A DNA stretch of 64,000 bases. Origin: Timema cristinae. Taxonomy: Eukaryota; Arthropoda; Insecta; Phasmatodea; Timematidae. The stretch spans positions 87,884,284 through 87,948,283 of the forward strand of contig JBCFYV010000012.1 of NCBI GenBank assembly GCA_039000515.1. The letters are read 5' to 3'. The translations under genes were made by a program, and so were the position numbers. Shown one piece after another: positions 56,001 to 64,000 of this stretch (positions within the stretch are counted from its first letter, which is position 1; every line of letters begins with the position of its first letter). The notes beneath the pieces were generated by a model. The model saw only the letters and a list, made by a program, of their open reading frames with translations. It was not told the origin of the DNA and ran no database searches.

Positions 56001-59000
56001 ATAAATGAAAGTTAACCATTTTGACAAAAAAATTCTTTTCTTTATTTAAAAGAAAAATTGAATCAAATTAGGGCCTATTATTTTACATTATTTTCTGATT
56101 TTATTTCCTGAAAATAGGATTAGGGTTGGTGACACCTTGGCTCAGTCGATAGCACGTTTGCCTACCGAACTAAGAGTCTTGGCTTTGATTCCCGGCATGG
56201 CAGAAAAATTTATCATTGGTGAAATGTAGGTTTACTCTTTCACAGTGATTAATAAAACAGACAGGGTCTGAATGATATGCCTGTCCTAGTCCTAAGTTAG
56301 ATTATAAAGCCACGTTCCCACGGAGCATGGACCAAGAGCGTTAACTACTATATCGTGCTTGGTCTCATCGCTCACATGTTAGTGAAGAAGCATAAACTGT
56401 TCACAGTCGGAAGGGTTCAGTTGAGGCGTGGCCATGAAAGAGCTAGTGGCTGAGGGATGCACAGTTGTAGTCATCTCAAACCACACCACTTTTGGTCTGC
56501 ATACATCACCGGCTGATTTTCCCAACCTTGACCATCTGCTAATTTTTTAATTCCTGCAGTAAGAGCTTTTCAAGTTCTTAAACTTTACAATAACTTCTTT
56601 AAGTCAAAATCTCAATATCTTTAAGATTACGTTGCAACGACATTCTTGCTTCATGCCCACAACACGAATGAAAATCAAACTTGTTTGATCCTGACATGAC
56701 AGGGTCATGAAGCCAATGACATATCAAATGTCCACAATACTACATTCACACGAGTAGTGTTGTATGAAAACGTGGCTCACACTAGTGGTTCACACCCTGT
56801 GGGAACACGGCATGAGGCATATAAATTTACATAAGGCCTAGCAACCCGGTAGTGTAAAATATATGGCTTGAATAAAAAATTGACCCAGACCACAGGCTGG
56901 AAACAGTAATGGATGAAAAGTAAAAAGGATTAGGGTTGACCAAGTAGTGTTCTTCTTTTGACAAGTTCGATCAATTACTAATTTTCAAAAAACTAGATTA
57001 AGTGAAAGATAAATGTTTAATCTGGAAAGTTTTAATATTTATCTTAAGTACAGATAAATGTTTAATTTTGGAAAGTTTTAATATTTTATCTTAAGTACAG
57101 ATAAATGTTTAATTTTGGAAAGTTTTAATATTTTTATCTTTAAGTACAAATAGGGAAATGGCTTAGTAAATGTATACCAAGTTTGTCAAATAACATAATA
57201 TTTTGTTCTATCAAAAATGAGTATGCTTACAACGTGGTTTCTGGTGAAGAAGACTTCCCTATGGCAGAAACTATTAGGAATGGTGGTTTGGATACCAGAA
57301 GCAAATGAAAGCCAAAAGGATCATATTAATATCAATGTAAATATCAGAAAGTTGCAATTCTTTGTGATGAAACAACTAATAGAAAAGGACCTGTCTGCTT
57401 CATCAATATTTTCAGAACGAGTAGCCTAAAACAGCTTTATTTTCTTGTTTAAACAACACTTAAACTGATACTACAATAAAGTTTTAGTCACAGATAGTTT
57501 GTTTTGGTAATGAATTAGTAGACCTCTAATATTAACCAAACACAATGTAATGTGGTATCATGACTTACAGAAAGGTGGCATGAATGGAAAGGGCGGACAG
57601 AAGAAAGGGGGCGGAGCGATGTTGAAACCCGGGGTAGGAGGGGAAGTTGTGGTGGCGGGCTGGTCTGGTGTCTGATCCTGAGGTCTCTGGTTACTTCTTG
57701 CTGCAACTCCGGGACCTTGCTGGGGTTGAGGCATTGGCTGCCAGAAGGGGAATGGACCCGGGAAACCAGCTCCACCCATCAGAGGTTGAAATGGGTTGGC
57801 TCCACCTGAAACACCACAGCCAGACAAAATAGATATAGAAGTAACTATAAGTGGACCAATTGACAAAATGTAAAGTTTTGTATTGTCTGATTGTGTCATT
57901 CTGTGAACATAATCATTCAAGAATTATATTCCAAAATGAATAGTTTTAGCTAGGGATGCGTTCTTTGAATTCTTAAGGATATTAAGGCTGGGCTGATCAA
58001 CTATTTTGCCAACTCTGCCGATCATTTGTTTTATTTGATTTTAAATTTTACAAAGATAATATGTACTAATAATACTAAAAAATCAACTGTTCACGTAGGC
58101 CATTTTTATTGTGTTCAGTATAGTTGGTTCGCTTATACAAGTTTAAATGAAAGCAAGAGTTAATTCAAATATAATTCAGATTCACTTTATAATTGGTACT
58201 ACCATACTTTTAAGATAATCCAACACATTAGCTGAGTCAGTAGCATGTCTGTCTACTGAGTTAAGAATCCTGGGTTCAATTCCCAGCATGGCCAAAAAAT
58301 GTATAATTGGTGAAATGTGGCTTTACCCTTTAACAGTGATGAATTAATTGCCGTGGACTGGATGTTGTGCCTGTCATAGTCTTAAGTTATATTATAAGTC
58401 ATATGAAACTATGTCAAACCTAGCAGGCCGAAGTGGAAAATATATGGCTTGAATATAAAATTGACCCAGGCCATAGGCTGGAAACAGTAATGTATGTAAA
58501 AAATATATTTTTTAAGATTGTTAGTTTTGGTCAAAGTGACTCCTTTTCTCATAGTTAAGTTTGTGATAGTTGTACTATATAAGAATTGTATTTTTAAATC
58601 TGAGCATAGAATAACACATAGTAAATATTTCAATTTTTGAACAAAAACAGAAAAAAATAGTTTCTTTATATTTCTTGAAATTTAAAAATGTTAATTAATT
58701 TTAAAATAATTCAATGAGTTCTGAATTCGTGATATAGTTTCGAGACCTCTGAAAGTTCTTTAAGTTTTACCTGCATTGAATCTTCCCCAGTTTTAACTTA
58801 CCTCCCTACACATAACTATACAGCTTCTTTTTCACTCAATGACATTTCTATTCTCAACAATCCCTCCATCCCTCTTTGTTATTGATAAAAGAAGTTGGGT
58901 TTTACTAGTCACTAGCATCCCCCCTCCTCTTTCCCTCTTTACTGGCAACAAAACAAAGGACAAGGCTGTCTGCCAAGAGCTTAACTATGATTTGTCCCAA

Positions 59001-62000
59001 GTACCTGACATCACATGTTAAATATAGATTTTAAAGTGATGATCAATTGATAATCGAAAATAGCCAGAATGACTTGAAATGTAGGTTAAGTGCAAGAAAA
59101 ATATATATATTTATAACACGAGTTTAACTATCAAACATATAAATAGATTGCTATAACTTGAAAATGCAAAATAAATAACTAAATGTAGCAGAATTCTGGA
59201 TGTAAACAAAGTAAACCATTATACTTTTAATATCACTCTAATGTTTGCTATAATGTCTAATCTATATCTATGCTTAAATTTGCATTAGCTAATACAACTA
59301 TTTATATTTTATACAATCTTTCTGAGAATTTGGTATTTTGCAGAAAATGGTTTTCGAGGTGCCACATTTCTTGGAGTTCTTCTATTTTCAAAAATAGCTC
59401 TATGAGTAAAACAATCATTTCATGTTCTGTGTGTTTTCATAGCAACAGAGCCTTGCACTGCCATTGGTGCTTTTATTTGTATGTGCGTGCCAATGATCAT
59501 ATATTTATTAACAAAGGAAATGAATAAAACTAAAGAAAAAGAAAGCATAATCTACTAAGAGTAAATTTAATGAAGTAAGCCCATCTAAGGAAAGAGTTAA
59601 AATGTAAGAAGAATCCAATGCGAAAGGTGACATCTTCTTCCTTTCTTCTGTCTTCTATAGTAGAGTAGTCACACACACATTTTAACATAAATATAATAAT
59701 ATTTCGACATTGTTGCCTTTATCAAACAGAAAGAACAGAGTACAGATAACACAAACACTGGATTACTTTATTTTAATTTAAAGAAAAACTGTTAGCAAAA
59801 GTATTGTGCCAACTGTTTTTGGGAGTAAAGATGAATTTCTTGGCTATGGTTAGTATTTTTATAGGCCTATTCAAAAGAATTAAAACATTAAAAAGGTTTT
59901 TAAATAATTTGAAAAATGTTAATCTTATAGAAAGAAACTATCTTCTGTTGAGGCCTGGTGGTAATCTTGATTTGGTAATCCATTGGTGGGCCGGTTCCCA
60001 CTGACTAAGCTTGTCCGGGTCTTTGTGGTTTGTGTCAAAATGATGATTGTTCATTAGCTGTCTGAGAGAACCTGTAGTAAGGCCTGTATATTCTGCATCA
60101 CATGATTTTCACTGTAGTTGATATGTCAATTTATTTGTTTTGCATTTGTAATGACCAGGCATTTTGTATTACAATTTGGTAACTTTGCTGTTGAAGGATG
60201 AGTAGCTGGTAGGTGGATTTTACATGTGGTGCAACGGGTGCTACACAGGGATATGAACCTTTGGTAGTCTGTTTTTCTTCTTGGATTCTCTTGGGGTCAG
60301 GAAGTTTGGGATGGACTAGAATATTGTGGAAATTGGGTGGTCGTTTGAAAGTGACTCTTGGGGGTGAACTAAGAAGGTTTTGGATCTGGGTGAAATTGGT
60401 TAGGAATTTGTAACCACTTTTAAGGATGGTGTTGATATGTTGCAGACCAGAATGGTATTGTGTTGTAAGAGGTACGTCCTTAACTTTTTTAGAAGGGGCA
60501 TAGTCATAGATAACCAAATCTCCAGAGCACTCTCCAGAGATGACTATAAAAACAGTTGGCACAATGTGTTTCAAACAGTTTTTCTTTAAATTCATAATCG
60601 AGTAATCCAGTGTTTGTGTTATCTGTATCTCTCTTCTTTGTGTATGACAAAGGCAACAATGCTGAAATATTATATGTGTTAAAATGTGTGTGTGACTACT
60701 TATACAATAGAAGACAGAAGGAAGAAGATGTTACCTTTGTGCATTGGATTCTTCCCAAATTTTTCCTTTTTCCCTAGATGGGCTTTCTTCACAAATTACT
60801 CTTAGTAGGGCGTTTTCCCTTTTTCTTTTGTTTTTCAATTTCCTTTACTATAAAATTATTTAACCATTGGGCCACCTCATTTTTAAACATATTTACTTAA
60901 CAGTGATTCGGTTCTCCATAGCTATCTGTAAAGACTAGTTTTAGTAAGTTAAGTGTTTCAACTTCTATGAGTTATGGAGACTAAGGACTTATGGATCAGG
61001 ACTCTGTAAACAGAGCAATTTGATGTATCAAACTCGTACGGACCACACATCTCAAGGATACAGAACCTGTAGACAGCACTTAATGCTGCTTACTACTAGT
61101 TCAGCTCAACATAATTAATAGACAATCCTGACTACTATAAATTAGACCATTTAACAACTTAACTGAAGATAAGTTTAGATTGTTAATAGTTATAATGAAA
61201 GATGGGTCGAACCCACTAAAGTACACATCTAAATCTTCATTTTACTTTTGAATCTGAATCTTGTGTAAAAAATAATGAACATAAGAGGAAATAGGAATAT
61301 TAAAGATTAAATAGAAAATATTAATATAATAAAATGAATAATTCAACCCAAACCCAAAATAATTATTATTATTAAAATATTCAAATCTCAAATCCAATAT
61401 TTTCTTAAATCTCAAATAACCTTAATGATGAGGATCCCATCTATAGTCATAATTTTTATTTACTATAATGACTAGCTACTGATGTGAACAAAACCAGAAT
61501 GGAAGGGGGGAAATTATACCAATGTGGTAAATTAAGCTCTTATGTTTATCATGTTTTCTAAGATAAAAAGTCAAGAAAAAATGTACTTGCCCCATCACTA
61601 GTTTTAATTGTGCTTCACTATTTTCTACTAGGTATACCTATCCCAATGAATACACAATTCATAACAAATGCCAATCTTACATCAGAACATTACCTCACAT
61701 CTTGTCAAATGGAATGTGTTCAATACTAACAGCAGAACGTGTAAAGTCGAGATCCCATTGACACCTTAGAGTTTTACACATATTCAAACACACACAGAAT
61801 AAACTTAGCTGAAGTCGACTTAAAACTTAATCAAATGTGAAATGGTTTTTATTTTCTACATTTCAAATAATTACTTAAGCATTTTTTATAGCATTTTGAG
61901 TGCTGACATTGGCTCACACACCTATAGGAGGGATCTGTGCACCGGCCGCGGGTTGCACCGGTGGTGGTGGTGGTTGTGGTTGTGCAGGAACAGCTGGCTG

Positions 62001-62733
62001 AGGACCCGGGCCCTGACTTGGGGGTACTGGGGGCCGTAGGATGTTCAGACGGCACGTAGGGCATGTTTGCTGACGTTGGAACCAGGAACGCAGACATGAC
62101 GTGTGGAAGATGTGATTACACGGAAGTTTCTTGGAGGCTGTGAGCAGAACATATTTGTTGATTAGCATCACAATTTATTTATATTGATATCAGGAGAAGT
62201 AAACACAGGTGTAAAATTTTACAATAAAATTTCAGATTCCTTTAAAATGGCCAATTTCCATGAAATTATATCCATGGAGCCGACCTTAACACCATATCGA
62301 AATATTTAGCATACCTAAGAGTTGTTATATTGGGAAAAAGGTACAGGAAAGGTGGATAGAAATTTTATGTGTTTGGGGTTTCTTGTTATATTTAGAAGAA
62401 GGTACAAAAATTATGGATACTAGAAAAAGTTTCTATCGACCTTTCCTGTACCTTCTGGCTTCTTCCTAATATAGCAAAATAGCCCAAAAAGCGAAAAGAG
62501 GTTTTCATGAAAGAGATAAATCATTTCTTAAAGTATTTGTATCCCCTACATAATCTAGTCCATAAGAGAGGGTGAGTGGGAGGAACCAACCTGTGACCAT
62601 CTCTTCTCTACAGATGATGCAGACATTGTCTGCCGCGGCCAGCTCTTCAGGCGTTGCATCTGGATACAATGTGTTCATGTTTCTGATGGCTCGGCGAGAT
62701 AAGATCACATCATTGAACGCCTTCTTGAACGCT
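43846..62733 (-). CDS. SYVN1: Synoviolin/HRD1 E3 ubiquitin ligase, RING and C-terminal exons (partial)
   Basis: HRD1 is the ER-membrane E3 ligase that retrotranslocates and ubiquitinates misfolded proteins in ER-associated degradation. Exons on the minus strand, in order: 62591-62733, 61922-62137, 57569-57805, 49417-49605, 48529-48752 and 43846-44031, about 397 residues in all. The RING-H2 motif is split by an intron after [12 protein letters not shown] and resumes [20 protein letters not shown]. It is followed by a Pro/Gln-rich region, a conserved helix ([20 protein letters not shown]) and the terminal RRRRLQKF motif. The six-span membrane domain lies beyond the right edge. Two single-base frame breaks occur (48600-48604 and 43931-43935). 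Domain identity is read directly; function is established for the family. Confidence 0.92.
44678..44714 (+). repeat. (AAT)n microsatellite
   Basis: A short imperfect array; similar ones lie at 47978-48034 and 52280-52300. Confidence 0.7.
45010..45490 (+). repeat. Minisatellite, about 16 units of 27-31 bp
   Basis: A degenerate unit of the form acatttaaggggtgtcaagc ctagata repeats in tandem. It lies in a larger repeat whose other parts recur at 5260-5700 and 46410-47880. Confidence 0.8.
45967..46165 (+). mobile_element. Diverged tRNA-headed SINE copy
   Basis: The head reads gatggctgcatggtctaagt and the body contains the family core (aatggtttcccactctaccc). It ends gtaataagacatggtgct, the shared tail module in diverged form. 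Confidence 0.6.
46477..47513 (+). mobile_element. hAT non-autonomous element with transposase scraps
   Basis: The ends cagtggtgcctcgtg and (complement) cagtggtggctcgtagc are flanked by perfect CACCCCTC duplications at 46469-46476 and 47514-47521. The interior around 47090-47260 (plus) retains a hAT-like [17 protein letters not shown] block. It is 1037 bp, inserted into a larger repeat that carries a minisatellite. Confidence 0.85.
48529..48752 (-). CDS. SYVN1: HRD1 exon, variable C-terminal region, with a frame break
   Basis: Taken from acceptor ctccaacag to donor gtaagt, the exon reads on in frame from the previous one ([20 protein letters not shown] onward), breaks at a run of five C (plus-strand G 48600-48604), then continues [20 protein letters not shown] to STAAT. 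Removing one base makes both splice phases agree. The first half is not conserved enough to assign by homology; a shorter exon from the strong acceptor near 48627 is an alternative. Confidence 0.6.
49417..49605 (-). CDS. SYVN1: HRD1 exon with the conserved C-terminal helix
   Basis: The exon reads [20 protein letters not shown] followed by [20 protein letters not shown] and an [12 protein letters not shown] end. It matches the animal HRD1 block LTPEELRxLEGxxRxxxEARLQxLxNI. The acceptor is tgttacag and the donor gtacat. Confidence 0.93.
50223..50431 (-). mobile_element. Diverged tRNA-headed SINE copy
   Basis: The tail module (actgtgtcttacaacccatt) is at the low-coordinate end and the core reads gagtggaaaaccaccctcag. 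The B-box complement (gagattcgaac) and head (gaccaccgaagcgg) are at the high end. Confidence 0.6.
51141..51358 (+). repeat. Tandem repeat, four units of 54-56 bp
   Basis: Units start at 51141, 51197, 51251 and 51305 with caggtgtccggtctacgtga or a close variant, followed by cgtgccangttttaactgca. The region is notably GC-richer than its flanks. Confidence 0.85.
52152..52300 (+). mobile_element. SINE family A, short 5'-truncated copy
   Basis: Only the 3' region and an (AAT)n tail are present. It is flanked by perfect ATAAATATTTA repeats at 52141-52151 and 52301-52311. It lies in an HRD1 intron. Confidence 0.85.
52867..53289. mobile_element. hAT-type MITE, 423 bp
   Basis: The ends cagaagaggatttaga and (complement) cagtggtggatttaaa are bounded by perfect ATTGGGAA duplications at 52859-52866 and 53290-53297. 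The subterminal motif ctaggcac is shared by both ends. It contains a C(12) run near 53169. No coding capacity. Confidence 0.85.
53333..53589 (-). mobile_element. SINE family B, second copy
   Basis: This copy is nearly identical to that at 8808, with the same A and B boxes and tail. It is flanked by AGAAAACAA at 53324-53332 and 53590-53598. It lies just beside a hAT MITE in an HRD1 intron. Confidence 0.83.
54189..54650 (+). repeat. Possible solo LTR or unknown GC-rich repeat
   Basis: The block is GC-rich against AT-rich flanks, starts TGTTGGACGG, contains tatataaaagaccatt-type TATA sequence near 54520 (catataaaagaccattcg) and AATAAA near 54621, in the order expected of an LTR. No target duplication or partner LTR was seen. 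Confidence 0.35.
56129..56925 (+). mobile_element. SINE family D (tRNA head), interrupted by a MITE
   Basis: The tRNA-like head has an A-box region (ttggctcagtcgatagca) and a B-box region (ggctttgattcccgg). The body is followed after the insertion (56310-56810) by the end module aaatatatggcttgaataaa and ggctggaaacagtaatgga. Perfect AGGATTAGGGTTG repeats at 56116-56128 and 56926-56938 bound the whole unit. Confidence 0.85.
56310..56810. mobile_element. MITE inserted into SINE family D
   Basis: The ends ccacgttcccacggagcatg and (complement) ccgtgttcccacagggtgtg form imperfect TIRs. The uninterrupted SINE copy at 58217 shows that this about 500-bp block is an insertion. The superfamily is uncertain and the target duplication not resolved. 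Confidence 0.7.
57008..57149 (+). repeat. Tandem repeat, three units of 46-48 bp
   Basis: Three near-identical units of gataaatgtttaattttgga aagttttaatatt...cttaagtaca lie head to tail. Confidence 0.85.
57569..57805 (-). CDS. SYVN1: HRD1 exon, proline-rich cytosolic region
   Basis: The exon reads [20 protein letters not shown] then WQPMPQPQQ, and ends [14 protein letters not shown]. This Pro/Phe/Gly-rich composition matches the disordered segment after the RING in animal HRD1. The acceptor is tttcag, the donor gtaagt, and the phases match the neighbouring exons. Confidence 0.88.
58217..58509 (+). mobile_element. SINE family D, uninterrupted copy
   Basis: It has the same head (gctgagtcagtagcatgtct, B box GGGTTCAATTCCC) and the same end module (aatatatggcttgaatataa, ggctggaaacagtaatg). 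TTTTAAGAT flanks at 58208-58216 and 58510-58518. It gives the pre-insertion layout of the 56129 copy. Confidence 0.82.
59524..60835 (-). mobile_element. Penelope-like element fragment bounded by inverted repeats
   Basis: The inner ORF (60131-60595, minus) contains [20 protein letters not shown] and an upstream [18 protein letters not shown] block, both hallmarks of the Penelope RT C-terminal region. Two arms of about 250-280 bp (59524-59800 and 60560-60835) are inverted copies of each other. Penelope elements are known for terminal repeats in inverted or direct arrangement. The catalytic RT core is missing here. Confidence 0.75.
61922..62137 (-). CDS. SYVN1: HRD1 exon with the rest of the RING-H2 and a proline-rich tail
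   Basis: The exon reads [20 protein letters not shown] then [15 protein letters not shown], giving the remaining zinc ligands (C, H, H, C, C, C) of the RING-H2. A long Pro/Gln run of about 40 residues follows. The acceptor is ctcacag and the donor gtgtgtgag. The GC content is clearly above the flanks. Confidence 0.95.
62325..62510. repeat. Copy of the gtacaggaaaggtggat family with inverted ends
   Basis: It has aaaaggtacaggaaaggtgg at the left and ctttcctgtaccttctggct with gcgaaaagaggttttcatg at the right, in an HRD1 intron. Confidence 0.5.
62591..62733 (-). CDS. SYVN1: HRD1 exon with the start of the RING finger
   Basis: The exon reads [20 protein letters not shown], then [20 protein letters not shown] and CREEMVT. 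It is nearly identical to animal HRD1 and contains the first two RING cysteines (CIIC). The acceptor is cctccag and the donor gttgg; phase 2 enters and phase 1 leaves. Confidence 0.95.
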
Positions 62734-63179
62734 CTGGAGGTCGCAGAAGATTGGTAGTGCGATAAAAAAAAGGATATATTCTGTTAGTTAACAAGCATTA
62801 ACCAAAAGCTTTTTACATAGACATGATGAGAAATTAGAATGAGGGTAAACTACCCTTAGCTAGTTTGGAAGTGCGGAGGATAAGAAAGAAAGTAATAGTT
62901 GATTCTAGATATTTAATTACAATATCAGTCAACAGTTAATATTGACATTTATTAAATTCAGACTTTTCTAAAGTTTGATGAGATTTCACACTCTTACATG
63001 AAATTCTAAGCTTCTTAAAAAAATGCATACCTTAACCTTGTAAAATACCAGTTTGAAAAAAAATTACAATATGATCAAAAATAAGGTATATCAAAATGGT
63101 ACACCAGACAGCAACCTTTTCTGGGTATGGAGCGTCAAGCTTAGTATGTTGTTCAAAACAAAAAAATCGCATTGTTTGA

Positions 63180-63790
63180 TTGCTAAACGCCTTCTAATAT
63201 AATGTGGTATTTATCAGAAAATCCAATATTGGAGAAACAATTATCATCTTCATACACATTATCCAGAGTACACGCACAGAACATTTGCATTTGAAACTTA
63301 TTTAGCTCTTGTAACTGATGGCTAGCCTGCATATGACAGTAAAATGCTTCTAATTCATAAACAATTGTCTGAACAGATGTTCTCCTCAAACCGAGTTATT
63401 TTACAATTCGCCGACTTTTCTTTGGTGATCGCAGAATTTATCAAGAACTATCACCATATGGTCATTGTCTGTGGATGAGCGTTTTTTTCCATAACAATGT
63501 TTTTGATGACAAAGGAGTGATCCAGTTTGCCTAGATTTTCTCCCTAACAACATCAATGTTCGCTTAGTGGGTGGGGTATTAAGGAGCTCTTCTCTAAAAA
63601 GTTCAAATAGACGTTTCCCATTGGGTCAACCTGAAAACCAATTCTTTATGACAGAAAATAAGGCTCCACAACAATGGCCTTCTCACGAATACTTATAGCC
63701 ATAGTGTATCACTGTGCAATAGGACCATTCACTTCCAGCATCAAGGTCACACTACAGCCTCATCATGTCAAACTTCCCGCCCATAGCTAT
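63180..63790 (-). pseudogene. Decayed mariner/Tc1-like transposase
   Basis: Minus-strand frames show an HTH-type start (SIREKAIVVEPYF sense), a basic linker (GKKRSSTDNDHMV), HMQASHQLQELNKFQM, and an IGFSDKYHIILEGV block. The last resembles the (W)FSDEAxFHLSGxV motif around the first catalytic Asp of DDE transposases. Frames shift at least twice. It lies in the HRD1 intron upstream of the RING exon. Confidence 0.6.
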
Positions 63791-64000
63791 GATGAACAGT
63801 GATGCCAACTTTCGGTAAACTTAATTTCCAGTCATATTGTATTAGGCAGTATATATATTATCTAGTTTTTTAATTATATATAAATGGCCCTTTATAAAAT
63901 GTAAATTTTTTTGAAAATGGTGAAAATTTGAGTCTCCTGAAGAGTTCTGTTAGAACAACATTTAGTTTGAGGGGTTGAGCAGTAACAAAAGATTTTATTC

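Larger units (their letters stand above)
49606..57568. other. Large HRD1 intron
   Basis: About 8 kb between HRD1 exons, filled with SINE copies, a hAT MITE, a 54-56 bp tandem repeat, a possible solo LTR, a SINE with nested MITE and a 47-bp tandem repeat. No exon of another gene was recognised on either strand. Confidence 0.5.
57806..61921. other. HRD1 intron with SINE D and Penelope fragment
   Basis: Holds the elements at 58217-58509 and 59524-60835. The rest (58520-59520, 60840-61900) is AT-rich with no supported feature. Confidence 0.4.

Noticed and set aside
61842..62097. Overlapping frames on both strands over the RING exon, including a Thr-rich minus frame
   Set aside because: Alternative frames of HRD1 exon 61922-62137, whose correct frame carries the RING ligands.

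Overview
The window is eukaryotic nuclear DNA. It is AT-rich and intron-rich, with short exons, GT-AG splice sites and dense transposable elements. The host is most likely an arthropod, probably an insect. That inference rests on the conserved gene products, the start of the Ada2b-type protein, and the element mix: hAT, Penelope, Ty3/gypsy and tRNA-derived SINEs with (AAT)n tails. No bacterial, organellar, CRISPR or operon-like structure is present.

Three host genes can be supported by reading exons and splice phases. (1) A TADA2B/Ada2b-like transcriptional adapter gene lies on the minus strand from 23536 (ATG) to 1520 (stop), with 11 coding exons: a 7-nt first coding exon, then a ZZ zinc finger, a SANT domain, Ada2 helices and a C-terminal SWIRM-like end. 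(2) A cytochrome c oxidase subunit 7A gene lies on the plus strand; two exons at 36857-36970 and 38689-38847 encode the C-terminal 90 residues, and its 5' exon was not found. (3) The 3' portion of a synoviolin/HRD1 (SYVN1) E3 ubiquitin ligase gene lies on the minus strand from 62733 to 43846, with six exons carrying the RING-H2 domain and the C-terminal tail; its membrane-domain exons lie beyond the right edge. TADA2B and COX7A are separated by 13 kb that is largely transposon. These genes serve unrelated processes (chromatin acetylation, respiration, ER-associated degradation), and nothing suggests functional clustering.

Five single-base frame breaks occur in these exons (three in TADA2B, two in HRD1), each at or next to a short homopolymer run. 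All splice sites and the flanking protein are intact, so assembly or sequencing error is the likeliest explanation.

Most of the remaining sequence is a layered record of mobile DNA. It includes several hAT-type insertions with perfect 8-bp target duplications, one of which is a 6.5-kb composite holding transposase pieces, a decayed Ty3/gypsy pol and a 1.7-kb long-inverted-repeat element. A hAT MITE sits inside another terminal-inverted-repeat element whose second copy 40 kb away preserves the empty site. Two Penelope-like elements are present, one with inverted flanking repeats. At least four tRNA-headed SINE types occur; one has five copies, all with perfect 11-14 bp target duplications. Several minisatellites are also present. 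I found no new multi-gene system; the most unusual content is the SINE group sharing one tail under different tRNA heads, and the datable nested insertions.
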